A stretch of DNA of 34,268 nucleotides. Origin: a virus. The translations under genes and the position numbers were made by a program. Numbering within the stretch: the first letter of the stretch is position 1; every line of letters starts with the position of its first letter. Of this stretch, positions 6,509-12,993 are shown piece by piece. The stretch spans positions 1-34,268 of the IMG/VR virus record IMGVR_UViG_3300042691_004200; one strand, written 5' to 3'. Below the pieces are notes generated by a model. That model had not been told where the DNA came from. It was given only the letters and a program-made list of their open reading frames with translations, and did not search any database.

Positions 6509-6895
6509 CTAGTCCAATCTATCTTCTGCATAAGCTCTGTAACCGTATCTTTGGAATACCTCAGCGGCGGCCTGGCATCCAGCGGATTTCAATTCAACTG
6601 ATTGACCGTGACATCCCAAGTCATAGGAGCTGACTGAAAATGCCTTGCGGTAGTCATCCCATCTAACACCAGCGGCTTTCAAAGCCTTGCCCTCTGGTTT
6701 TCTACGGTCTGCATAGATGTTCACCCATGCGAATCCACACATGAATCCAATGCTGTGTGGTTTGCTCAAATCCACATCATTGCCAAATGGCGTGGATGGC
6801 TGGCCAAATACAACTGGCGTTGCCTGTGCCTCTTGAAATGCTTTTTCAGCGGCTTGCTTAGCCAACTGGAAAACGGAATCAAAACTGATTTCCAT
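6509..6895 (-). CDS. Conserved hypothetical early protein
   Basis: About 128 aa from the ATG at 6895, which has AAAGGA five bases upstream; the longer frame to 6943 would include the promoter-like element. The C-terminal half, with YADRRKPEGKALKAAGVRWDD followed by a Cys and GCQAAAEVFQRYGYRA, looks like a compact conserved domain, but I do not recognise a function. It is the first gene behind the promoter-like element at 6932-6960. Confidence 0.55.
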   Translation of the reverse strand: MEISFDSVFQLAKQAAEKAFQEAQATPVVFGQPSTPFGNDVDLSKPHSIGFMCGFAWVNIYADRRKPEGKALKAAGVRWDDYRKAFSVSSYDLGCHGQSVELKSAGCQAAAEVFQRYGYRAYAEDRLD

Positions 6896-6931
6896 TTCTG
6901 TCCTTTCCGTGACCTCCCTGGCCACAAAGAA

Positions 6932-6960
6932 ATCATTGCACACATTGTAGATTTGTGCAA
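6932..6960 (-). promoter_or_regulatory. Promoter-like element, copy 1
   Basis: On the minus strand TTGCAC (6960-6955), a 17-base spacer and AATGAT (6937-6932), with the same spacing and hexamers as the copy at 5723-5751. The -35 is also the left arm of an interrupted inverted repeat TTGCACA...TGTGCAA, so a repressor could bind here. It lies in the ~110-bp gap between the RusA gene and the gene starting at 6895. Confidence 0.6.
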
Positions 6961-7007
6961 CTTATTTGCGGCGTTTCTTGTCCTATTTTTGGGGGACAAA
7001 TAAAAGG

Positions 7008-7493
7008 CTAAAAGATAGGGTTTTCGGCCATGTGCCAGGGGATGCCCGCCTGGCGCACCGTGAAATAGACCCCGATTTCATCAGGCTCCCCATAGACCTT
7101 TTGAGCCAGCCAAGTGACCACTAGGGCATCATCTGCAATCAGAGGTTGGCCGCCGCAATACCGCTCCAGGCTGATGGAATCACCCAGGGCCCTGCACAAT
7201 TTATCCAAATCTGGGGCCACGGTTGGCCAGAATCGCTTGATGGTTTTGGGCCTGGGCATTACAAAGATTGCCTCAATCTCCAGCGGGCCCGTGAATGGTT
7301 CTGTGTCTCCAGTTTTTGCCATGTGCTCAATCACTGCCTGGCCGATTGCTTGCCTGAATGGCTCTAGCTTTTTGCTGGCCTCAATGAATCTGCCACCGCT
7401 TGCACGGTTGCCGCCCACATAGCGTTTAGAGCCCTGGGGAGCGGGTTCAATCCCTCTCACCCAGAGCCGTGCGGTTCTATTACTCACTGTCAT
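7008..7493 (-). CDS. rusA: RusA-like Holliday junction resolvase
   Basis: About 161 aa from the ATG at 7493. RusA-family features are the N-terminal GIEPAPQGSKRYVG, the acidic cluster PDLDKLCRALGDS (D95, D97, D105) and the IADDALV pair (D121/D122), which bind the metal for symmetrical cleavage of four-way junctions. It would resolve recombination or replication intermediates before packaging. The start overlaps the preceding membrane-protein gene by 14 bases and lacks a strong RBS, suggesting coupled translation. The longer frame to 7520 would extend the overlap. Confidence 0.85.
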   Translation of the reverse strand: MTVSNRTARLWVRGIEPAPQGSKRYVGGNRASGGRFIEASKKLEPFRQAIGQAVIEHMAKTGDTEPFTGPLEIEAIFVMPRPKTIKRFWPTVAPDLDKLCRALGDSISLERYCGGQPLIADDALVVTWLAQKVYGEPDEIGVYFTVRQAGIPWHMAENPIF

Positions 7494-7644
7494 AGTGACT
7501 AAATCGAATCGCCATAACAATAGCCGCCAAAAACATCCATGCGGCTAGAGCGTAGCCTGGCCACTTTAGCCAGGGGTTACTTGCATCAGTGGCGAGCAAA
7601 CCAAGAAATACTCCAAACACCAATGCATAGATTATTGCGGCCAT
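7480..7644 (-). CDS. 54-aa protein with two membrane segments
   Basis: Starts MAAIIYALVFGVFLGLLATD and contains a second hydrophobic stretch ALAAWMFLAAIVMAI, separated by a short loop with two Trp. The ATG shares its A with the stop codon of the SSB gene (TAATG), strong evidence of coupled translation. Function unknown; small membrane proteins in early phage operons can affect host membrane functions, but nothing here shows that. Confidence 0.6.
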   Translation of the reverse strand: MAAIIYALVFGVFLGLLATDASNPWLKWPGYALAAWMFLAAIVMAIRFSHYDSE

Positions 7645-7928
7645 TAGAACGGCGCATCCTCTCCAGACTTTTCAATCCGTGGATTGTTCACGCTTACCTG
7701 TGCGTAGCGCACTGTTCCATTGTCACCCTCAAATTCTTCAACCTTGACTGAGAGATTGCCAGTCACGCTGATGACATCTCCAACTTTGTAGGCTGATGGG
7801 TCAGTCCAGACTGTGAATTTCTCTTTGCCTGGCTTGCCGTCTTTGCGGGTAAAGCTGGTGGACACTGCCATCCCTAGTCCTGCAATGATTCGGTCCACGG
7901 TTGCGTTTTGAATTTGTATCTTTGCCAT
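7644..7928 (-). CDS. ssb: Single-stranded DNA-binding protein (short OB fold)
   Basis: A 94-aa protein with a beta-rich central part (FTVWTDPSAYKVGDVISVTG, then VRYAQVSVNN), consistent with a compact OB fold. It ends in the acidic-hydrophobic tail GEDAPF, like the host SSB tip (DDIPF) that recruits replication and repair proteins. It sits between the helicase and RusA genes, as expected for a replication module. GAGG lies 6 bases before the ATG. Shorter than cellular SSB; the call rests on tail, composition and context. Confidence 0.7.
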   Translation of the reverse strand: MAKIQIQNATVDRIIAGLGMAVSTSFTRKDGKPGKEKFTVWTDPSAYKVGDVISVTGNLSVKVEEFEGDNGTVRYAQVSVNNPRIEKSGEDAPF

Positions 7929-7958
7929 TTCGGCCTCTTTTCTTTTTCTTTTCTTACT

Positions 7959-7977
7959 ATTGACCTAGCTGGTCAAT
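7959..7977. repeat. 7-bp inverted repeat, operator-like
   Basis: ATTGACC, 5 central bases, then GGTCAAT, overlapping the helicase stop codon and lying about 30 bases before the SSB start. It could be an operator or a small hairpin. No clear -10 follows it. Confidence 0.35.
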
Positions 7978-9197
7978 TCTTCAACTCTAGCGCATGCGCC
8001 ATTGAAAATCAGGTCTAGCTCACCTGTGATGCCGTGTCGGTTTTTGGCCACATCCATGATGAATCCGCTCATCTCAAAATCACGGTCTGTTTGCTTTTTG
8101 TGGCGGCTCAATAACATGACCACATCTGCATCCTGCTCAATGGCTCCAGAATCTCTGAGGTCTGAGAGCTGTGGCATTTTGTCCAAGCGGGCCTCACTGT
8201 TTCGGTTGAGCTGTGCTAGTGCAATCACTGGGACCTCAAAATCCCTGGCAATGGTTTTCAGGCTCACGCTGAAATCTGTGATGGCCTCATAGCGTTTGCG
8301 GCCTGGCACGGTGTCACGGATTAGACCCAGATAGTCCACCACAATTGCACCCAGTCCACCGTTTTGCTGGATGGTGCGTGCGTGGGCTCTGATGTCATTG
8401 ATGGTCTGGCCACCCTTATCCACAATCACCAGATTGCTTTGAGCCAGTTCATCCTTGGCCTCTGCTAGGCGTTTCCAATCAAACTCACTGAGCTTGCCTT
8501 TTTCAATGTTGCCAAGATAGACACTGGCGGTCATGGAATAGAGGCGGTTTAGCAATTCATTTTTGCTCATCTCCAAGCTGTGGAATGAGACTGCCTTTGA
8601 CTTGCTCAGGTGGTATGCAATCTGGAGGCCCACCACGGTCTTACCAACACCTGGCCTAGCTCCAATCACATAGAGCCCGCCTGGTCTGAATCCCTGGATT
8701 GCTTCATTCAAGATTTTCCACGGGCTGGAGAGATAGTGGCGTGGCTGTCCCAGTGTGTCTAGGTGGCTCACTGCAAGATGGCTGATGTATTCAATTCGCC
8801 CGTCTGTGCGCTTTTCTGCCATTGCGCCAAACTCACGGCGAGCATTGTCAATCAGAACATCTAGGTCATCCGTCTCTGACTTATTCAGGATTCTTTGAGC
8901 GGTGAAATTTAGATTGCGGCGGATTGCGTTGTCTCTAACCAGTGAGGCGTAATAGCCAACATTTTCCCAGGCTGGTGTTTCGCTCTGCCAGTCCCAAACT
9001 TTGAGAGCGTGCTCAGGCATCTTTGCCGCCACGGTGATGGCATCAATCGGCTCATGCTGAGAGCGCATTGAGCGCAATGTCTCATAGACCCTGGCTAACT
9101 TTGGGTCATTGAACTCATCTGCGGTGAGGGTAAGCTCATCAATTGCTCTGCCGTGGCTGAGAATGATTGAGCCAATGATTGCGGTCTCTGGGTTCAT
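7965..9197 (-). CDS. dnaB: DnaB-type replicative helicase
   Basis: A 410-aa hexameric helicase that unwinds the fork 5' to 3'. An N-terminal DnaB domain (ETAIIGSIILSHG) precedes the RecA-like ATPase core: Walker A GARPGVGKT (179-187), the SLEMS motif (207-211), Walker B AIVVD (284-288), and the sensor ALAQLNR (327-332) with SDLRDSGAIEQDAD after it. GGAGG sits 5 bases before the ATG, which directly follows the stop of the initiator gene. A separate loader is not seen; the upstream winged-helix protein may load it, as for lambda O/P or replisome organizers. Confidence 0.95.
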   Translation of the reverse strand: MNPETAIIGSIILSHGRAIDELTLTADEFNDPKLARVYETLRSMRSQHEPIDAITVAAKMPEHALKVWDWQSETPAWENVGYYASLVRDNAIRRNLNFTAQRILNKSETDDLDVLIDNARREFGAMAEKRTDGRIEYISHLAVSHLDTLGQPRHYLSSPWKILNEAIQGFRPGGLYVIGARPGVGKTVVGLQIAYHLSKSKAVSFHSLEMSKNELLNRLYSMTASVYLGNIEKGKLSEFDWKRLAEAKDELAQSNLVIVDKGGQTINDIRAHARTIQQNGGLGAIVVDYLGLIRDTVPGRKRYEAITDFSVSLKTIARDFEVPVIALAQLNRNSEARLDKMPQLSDLRDSGAIEQDADVVMLLSRHKKQTDRDFEMSGFIMDVAKNRHGITGELDLIFNGACARVEELTS

Positions 9198-9863
9198 TTA
9201 GTCCTCCAACTTGAATTTGTGCTTAGTCCTTGGCGCATCTTTTGGCTTAGAGTATTCAGCCGCTTTGCGAATCCAATTTCGCCACGCCGCTTGCCAATCT
9301 TTTTTCATTGCGTTTTTGCTAGTTGAGGCCCAATAGTCTTTGAACTTATGTGTCTCTAGCTTGATGTCCACCCACGGGAAATGTTCAATCATGACCTTGA
9401 CTGAATCCTCACTAGGTGCAAAATCTTTGGGGAGGCGGCTTATGGTTCTATTTAGGTTAAGTTTAGGTTCTGGTGAAACGGGCTTCACCCCTGAATGACT
9501 CTGGATTTCACCCCTGATGACCTCAGATTTCACCCCTGATGCACCAGATTTCACCCCTGTTTTGTGTTGCAGACTGCCATCACAATCCGCTGGGCACTGC
9601 ACCAAAATCCAGTAGCGGTTGGTTTTGTATTGCTGGTCACCAAATCCACCCTGCTCATCAATCTCAATCTCACCCATGTCTGCCAGCTCTCGGATGATTT
9701 GCTGGACTCTGCGCTCAGTCACCCTGGCATAGTTGGCAAGGGTGGCAATTGATGGCCATGCGCCATTGTCTGAATGATGGTTTGCAATACCCCACATGAC
9801 TAGCTTGGCTGTGCCCTCAGCCTGGCTGTGGTGTAGAACTGCGGTGGTTGCTTCAATGCTCAT
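9198..9863 (-). CDS. Winged-helix replication initiator (replisome organizer-like)
   Basis: A 221-aa protein. Residues about 20-85 form a winged helix (SIATLANYARVTERRVQQIIRE and the wing after it). A linker of about residues 88-140 follows, then a C-terminal domain with KDYWASTSK...KKDWQAAWRNWIRKA, typical of phage replisome organizers and DnaD/DnaT-like ends. It would bind origin iterons and recruit the helicase encoded next. Four 11-bp DNA repeats lie within the linker-coding part (9484-9560). AAGGA is 10 bases before the ATG, and an extended -10 promoter lies ~40 bases upstream. Confidence 0.8.
   Translation of the reverse strand: MSIEATTAVLHHSQAEGTAKLVMWGIANHHSDNGAWPSIATLANYARVTERRVQQIIRELADMGEIEIDEQGGFGDQQYKTNRYWILVQCPADCDGSLQHKTGVKSGASGVKSEVIRGEIQSHSGVKPVSPEPKLNLNRTISRLPKDFAPSEDSVKVMIEHFPWVDIKLETHKFKDYWASTSKNAMKKDWQAAWRNWIRKAAEYSKPKDAPRTKHKFKLED
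9441..9480. other. A/T-rich stretch next to the iterons, possible unwinding element
   Basis: This segment inside the initiator gene is richer in A/T than its surroundings and holds TTTAGGTT twice, 11 bases apart. It directly abuts the iteron array, the arrangement seen in the lambda origin. A role in strand opening is inference. Confidence 0.4.
9484..9560. repeat. Four-copy iteron array, putative replication origin
   Basis: TTCACCCCTGA begins at 9484, 9507 and 9529, with TTCACCCCTGT at 9550; copies 2-4 share a longer ATTTCACCCCTG core. Start-to-start spacing is 23, 22 and 21 bases, about two helical turns. The spacing is not a multiple of three, so copy 2 is read in a different frame from the others (RGEI versus GVK) while the DNA is conserved. 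This points to selection on DNA, as for iterons bound by the protein encoded here. Confidence 0.75.
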
Positions 9864-9904
9864 TTGCGGCGTGTCCTTATCTGATTTTGTCCATTTTGTT
9901 TTCT

Positions 9905-9913
9905 ATTATAGCA
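9905..9913 (-). promoter_or_regulatory. Extended -10 promoter for the replication genes
   Basis: On the minus strand the sequence reads TGCTATAAT, a perfect extended -10 (TGnTATAAT). No good -35 is visible at 16-18 bases, as is common for extended -10 promoters. The predicted start lies about 35 bases before the initiator ATG. It sits in the ~100-bp gap after the HNH gene. Confidence 0.65.
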
Positions 9914-9966
9914 CCAGGGTTCAACCCCTTGGAAACCGTTTTGTCCTTTCGGTTCGCATAGTCCCC

Positions 9967-10308
9967 TCAGTTGCCTCCAACTGGGGGGACTTCTCTTTTC
10001 CCAAACTTATTGTCAAACAAATACCACTTGCCATCCCAGGCATCAAAGACTGGGGTGCTCTCAGGCTCTTGCCCAGCCCGTAGTTTCCAGCCATACTTCT
10101 GAGCGGCCCTAGATGCCGTTTCAGAGGCTTCAAAAAGTCCGTTGACCATGGAACATACCACTACCACATTTGAGGGCTCAGAACGGCTCTGAGAGCCTCC
10201 CATGCCCCTATTTCGGCGGTGCTGTGGGACTAGGGTTTCATCAGCGATACCACAATGGTAGCAATGCCCATCCCTGGCTAGGTATTTGGCGAACTCTTTT
10301 TTAGTCAC
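9967..10308 (-). CDS. HNH-type endonuclease domain protein
   Basis: About 113 aa from a GTG at 10308 (read as MTKKEFAKYLARDG), the N-terminus usual for this actinophage family. The alternative start at 10374 would swallow a small upstream gene. Features are a CYHC zinc pair (C16/C19), the VPQHRRNRGMGGS core with the putative catalytic His (H30), an Asn (N47) and a further Cys (C52). The rest is a less conserved tail. It may be a structure-specific nuclease in the recombination cluster; its role is not proven. No strong RBS is seen, so coupling to the upstream ORF is likely. Confidence 0.7.
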   Translation of the reverse strand: MTKKEFAKYLARDGHCYHCGIADETLVPQHRRNRGMGGSQSRSEPSNVVVVCSMVNGLFEASETASRAAQKYGWKLRAGQEPESTPVFDAWDGKWYLFDNKFGKREVPPVGGN

Positions 10309-10387
10309 AATCAGGACCATCATCCTCTGCGCTAGTGTCGCAAAAACACTCTTTGGCATCCGCACAAAAAACACATGCGGTGCTCAT
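10301..10387 (-). CDS. 28-aa Cys-rich micro-ORF
   Basis: Starts MSTACVFCADAKECFCDTSA and contains CxxC and CxC pairs plus a final Cys in an acidic tail. Its ATG overlaps the stop of the upstream gene (ATGA), GGAGAA lies 8 bases before it, and its stop overlaps the GTG of the HNH gene. The layout supports translation; a metal-binding peptide is plausible. Too short for a family call. Confidence 0.45.
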   Translation of the reverse strand: MSTACVFCADAKECFCDTSAEDDGPDCD

Positions 10388-10719
10388 CTGGTGGTTCTCC
10401 ATTCCATCTCAATCAGTTTGCCAGCCGCCATGACTGCCATCAAAGATTCTGAGAGGTGTTTGATTTTTGATTTGACCCTATTGATTTCAATCTTTGCTAG
10501 GTCTGCCTCAAAGCGTGCATCTGCGGATTTGAGTTTGGCAATTGCTTGGCGGTCCACTACTGTGCCCTGAGCTTTGAGCAACTCAGATGCCTCAATTTTT
10601 TCTGCGGCGGCTTCCAACTCCAACCATTTGCGTTCTGCCTCTGCAAGGATTTCAATTCCCTTTTCAGATTGCTGGCGGATTTTCTCCAGCTCCCGTATCA
10701 CCTGACCTGGGGTTTCCAT
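10384..10719 (-). CDS. Coiled-coil hypothetical protein
   Basis: A 111-aa almost wholly helical protein with heptad-like pattern (QVIRELEKIRQQSEKGIEIL, later RFEADLAKIEINRVKSKIKHL). AGGA lies about 9 bases before the ATG. It overlaps the upstream gene by 56 bases, an unusually long overlap. No function recognised; position suggests an accessory of the recombination module. Confidence 0.55.
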   Translation of the reverse strand: METPGQVIRELEKIRQQSEKGIEILAEAERKWLELEAAAEKIEASELLKAQGTVVDRQAIAKLKSADARFEADLAKIEINRVKSKIKHLSESLMAVMAAGKLIEMEWRTTR

Positions 10720-10870
10720 TTATCTCTTTCCTGAGAATCTGGCCCAAACGCCTCAGCTCCATGTATTCAGCCAAACCATCATCTGGCTTGCCCTGGTCAT
10801 AAAGCATTTGGACCAGTTCCCGCTTTTCTAGTATTGCGGCTATAAGTATTTGCCTACTGCGAAAATCCAT
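10664..10870 (-). CDS. 68-aa hypothetical protein
   Basis: Begins MDFRSRQILIAAILEKRELV; helical N-terminal half, polar Gly/Pro-rich tail. Its ATG lies within the end of the annealing-protein gene (17-base overlap) without a strong RBS, suggesting translational coupling. No family recognised. Confidence 0.45.
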   Translation of the reverse strand: MDFRSRQILIAAILEKRELVQMLYDQGKPDDGLAEYMELRRLGQILRKEINGNPRSGDTGAGENPPAI

Positions 10871-11351
10871 CAGCTAAGGCAGTGATTGCCGCCAGGACAT
10901 CTTTCGGAGCCTTTGCCTGGCGGGCCTCATTGTAGATGCGGCGGAGGTCCTCAACTGAGTTGCTGTCTCCAGCCTCAGCCAAAAAATCCCGTGTCTCAAC
11001 TTGGCGGTTTCGGATTTCCTCCACGCTTGCAATGCCCTTTTTAGTATCTGCGGCTAGGGCGGCAATGATTGACCTGCCCCAGGCCGCCGTTTCGGCGTTC
11101 TGCACCTCAGAATCTCTGGTAAACCTAGTTGGTCCTGGCACTGGTTCCCATGCGGTTCCAATTCCTGGCCGTGGGTCATCAGGCGTGCGGTATGCCGCCG
11201 CCGTATAGACCACCCAATCCTTACCAGCAAAACTGATGAACTGCAAATCCACTTGGCTTAGTGAGCCAGTTGGATACTTAGTGCGAAACTCTTGGATGCG
11301 TGTGGCCACATCAATGTAGCCATCAAGGATGCCACCGCTACCTGTCTGCAT
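10854..11351 (-). CDS. ERF-like single-strand annealing protein
   Basis: About 165 aa from the ATG at 11351 (GAGG six bases upstream; 11366 is an alternative). The pattern YIDVATRIQEFRTKYPTGSL, a Trp/Tyr strand (WVVYTAAAYR), and QNAETAAWGRSIIAAL followed by KKGIASVEEIRNRQ is typical of actinophage ERF/RecT-like annealing proteins. It would anneal resected single strands made by the YqaJ exonuclease encoded two genes upstream. Family assignment is by eye and good but not certain. Confidence 0.7.
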   Translation of the reverse strand: MQTGSGGILDGYIDVATRIQEFRTKYPTGSLSQVDLQFISFAGKDWVVYTAAAYRTPDDPRPGIGTAWEPVPGPTRFTRDSEVQNAETAAWGRSIIAALAADTKKGIASVEEIRNRQVETRDFLAEAGDSNSVEDLRRIYNEARQAKAPKDVLAAITALADGFSQ

Positions 11352-11538
11352 AACGCACCTCAACATCCTTTGTGAGGGTGAGCCAGATGTCTAGCCCTCC
11401 CAGTAGCACTGCAACATCATCAGGATTCACATAACCCGCACGGATGCCTTTGACGGGTCCCACAATGTAAGTTTTGGAGCCGTCTCTATTGATGGTCAAA
11501 TCTAGGATTTCACCAATCTTGATTTCACTATTGTTCAT
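11338..11538 (-). CDS. 66-aa hypothetical protein between exonuclease and annealing protein
   Basis: Begins MNNSEIKIGEILDLTINRDG; strand-rich, acidic. The ATG overlaps the exonuclease stop (ATGA) and AGGAGAGGA lies just before it. No family recognised. Position between the two recombination genes suggests a related role. Confidence 0.55.
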   Translation of the reverse strand: MNNSEIKIGEILDLTINRDGSKTYIVGPVKGIRAGYVNPDDVAVLLGGLDIWLTLTKDVEVRYADR

Positions 11539-12425
11539 TGTCCTCTCCTTATCGCTAGAAATGGTGTGCCAGAGCCTCTTGCTTGGCGGCTAAACACCCA
11601 TTGGCCATTGACCAATCCACGCTTAGCTAGTCCCATTGTATCAAGCACTTGGCTCTTTACTTTGAGTGCCTCAGCCTTTGCCTCTGATTCTTTTTGTATC
11701 GCTGTCAAACATAGTGCACCTAGGTCACCTAGTTCAACTTCATCATCCAGAATGTCTGGGTGAATTTTTCGCACCGTCTCATAGGTGCTCTCTGAGCCAT
11801 CCCAGTCTGGGGCTTTGTCTTTTTCTACGGCATCCAAGAATTGCTCCACAATGGCAATGTCTGCCATTTGCTGGAAATGGTCTGCCTCAACCTCATACTC
11901 ACGGTAGTCAGAGCCACCAATCAGCACGGCCACATAAGCTCGCTGGATGCCTAGGCAACTGAGATACCACTGCACCTGGGTCAGGTAGTAAAGCGGCACG
12001 CCCTGCTCCCAATCATCTGGAAATTTGGCGGTCTTGATTTCAATCACGCATAGGTTGCCATGCTCATCTGTGGCAATCCCGTCTGGGTTTGCAATCTGGT
12101 ATGGCCGCTCTAGGTTCTGCCAGGTGCCTACCTCACGGATGATTTCAAGCTCTGGGTGCTCATCTTGGAATTTGTCCATGACCACTGATTCCAATCTGCG
12201 GCCCCACTCCATTGCTGGGGAATCGGGAATCTCACTTGGAATCTTGCCAGTGAACTTAGCCCAGGCGGTGTATGCGCTCTCCCATTTGTTCAAGCCAGCC
12301 AGGGTGCCCACCAGACTGCCGCCTATGCCCTTTGAGCGTAGTGCGTGCCATTCGGGTGAGTTGCTGGGAAAAGTTCCCAGGTGTGTTGCTTCATCAATTT
12401 GCGCTAACGGTTCAATGTATGTCAT
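11535..12425 (-). CDS. YqaJ-type viral recombinase (5'-3' exonuclease)
   Basis: A 296-aa protein from the ATG at 12425. The YqaJ/lambda-exonuclease motifs are present: NSPEWHALRSKGIGGS (R30), EWGRRLES (E79), NPDGI (D115) and VIEIKTAK (E129, K131), which form the PD-(D/E)XK metal site. It would resect double-strand ends for the annealing protein. The ATG is placed exactly where transcription from the upstream -10 would start, so a leaderless mRNA is likely; an in-frame ATG at 12440 would put the -10 inside the gene and has no RBS. First gene of the leftward early operon. Confidence 0.9.
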   Translation of the reverse strand: MTYIEPLAQIDEATHLGTFPSNSPEWHALRSKGIGGSLVGTLAGLNKWESAYTAWAKFTGKIPSEIPDSPAMEWGRRLESVVMDKFQDEHPELEIIREVGTWQNLERPYQIANPDGIATDEHGNLCVIEIKTAKFPDDWEQGVPLYYLTQVQWYLSCLGIQRAYVAVLIGGSDYREYEVEADHFQQMADIAIVEQFLDAVEKDKAPDWDGSESTYETVRKIHPDILDDEVELGDLGALCLTAIQKESEAKAEALKVKSQVLDTMGLAKRGLVNGQWVFSRQARGSGTPFLAIRRGQ

Positions 12426-12439
12426 ACTCTGACTATACA
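12411..12439 (+). promoter_or_regulatory. Rightward promoter for zinc-ribbon/WhiB genes
   Basis: TTCAAT (12411-12416), 17-base spacer, TATACA (12434-12439). Predicted start near 12446, leaving a short leader with AGAGGA before the ATG at 12461. The -35 is weak (3/6). Its -10 overlaps that of the leftward promoter. Confidence 0.55.
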
Positions 12440-12460
12440 TCTATGAGAGGACATTTACAA
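12432..12460 (-). promoter_or_regulatory. Leftward early promoter (leaderless)
   Basis: On the minus strand TTGTAA (12460-12455), 17-base spacer, TATAGT (12437-12432), then 6 bases and the ATG at 12425. A start 7 bases after the -10 falls on the A of the ATG. The -10 overlaps the rightward TATACA, so the two promoters share DNA. Confidence 0.6.
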
Positions 12461-12649
12461 ATGCGGTATGAGAGACCAGATGGCATTTTTGAAATTGAAT
12501 GTGACCAATGCCACATGCGATTGACTGAGGTGATTGTGGGCTCTATGCCCAGGGATTGGTTCACTGCCAGGACCGTTGCAATTCTAAATGGATGGGTGGC
12601 AGACCTAGAGGGCCAGATTTGTGTGGGGTGCTGGAATGTTTCTAAATAG
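12461..12649 (+). CDS. 62-aa zinc-ribbon protein
   Basis: Starts MRYERPDGIFEIECDQC with AGAGGA 9 bases upstream of the ATG. Two Cys pairs, C14-x2-C17 and C54-x2-C57, bracket the protein and should bind one zinc ion. It is one of two plus-strand genes and overlaps the WhiB start by up to 29 bases. Small zinc proteins next to whiB are plausible transcription factors or partners; the function is inferred from context only. The frame is open further upstream but without support. Confidence 0.65.
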   Translation: MRYERPDGIFEIECDQCHMRLTEVIVGSMPRDWFTARTVAILNGWVADLEGQICVGCWNVSK

Positions 12650-12932
12650 TAGAGCACGGCAAAAATGGGAGGCACTACATGAGGCAATTGAGAACGCCCC
12701 AATTGTGGTGCCATGTCAAAACACTGACCCAGAACTTTGGTTTGGTGACTCCAACCAGAATGGTTATACGGGCAATGAGCGTGGTTTCAATTACTCTGAT
12801 GCCCGCAAACTCTGTAACAAATGCCCAGTGCGCCAACAATGCTTGGAATACGCCTTGGCAAACCGTGAGGAATTTGGCATGTGGGGTGGGCTCTCGCCTC
12901 AACAAAGAAACAAAATCCTGAGGGGGCAATAA
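12621..12932 (+). CDS. whiB: WhiB-family Fe-S transcription regulator
   Basis: A 103-aa protein with the four WhiB cysteines: C32, then C65-x2-C68-x5-C74 (LCNKCPVRQQC), which hold a 4Fe-4S cluster. The GMWGG turn follows (86-90), then a basic C-terminus. WhiB proteins bind the primary sigma factor and are found only in Actinobacteria and their phages, where the phage WhiB can alter host transcription. The start is GTG at 12621 (GAGGG 8 bases before) or ATG at 12636. It is transcribed against the rest of the genome, from the promoter opposite the early operon. Confidence 0.9.
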   Translation: MWGAGMFLNSRARQKWEALHEAIENAPIVVPCQNTDPELWFGDSNQNGYTGNERGFNYSDARKLCNKCPVRQQCLEYALANREEFGMWGGLSPQQRNKILRGQ

Positions 12933-12950
12933 CCCCGCCAAACGCAAAAA

Positions 12951-12976
12951 ATCCCCCCAGCCGTAGCCAGGGGGAT
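12951..12976. terminator. Bidirectional intrinsic terminator
   Basis: Stem ATCCCCC/GGGGGAT with a 12-base loop. On the minus strand it is followed by TTTTTT, ending the late operon; on the plus strand by TTCTTTGTTT, ending the whiB transcript. It lies in the convergent gap between whiB and the holin gene, exactly where both transcripts must stop. Confidence 0.85.
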
Positions 12977-12993
12977 TCTTTGTTTGGAGACTA

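Noticed and set aside
9963-9988. Hairpin at the end of the HNH gene as a terminator
   Set aside because: The stem has a bulge and no T-run follows on the minus strand; a terminator cannot be supported.
12272-12460. Upstream extension of the zinc-ribbon ORF on the plus strand
   Set aside because: It would run through the YqaJ gene and both promoters; the ATG at 12461 has an RBS and a matching promoter.
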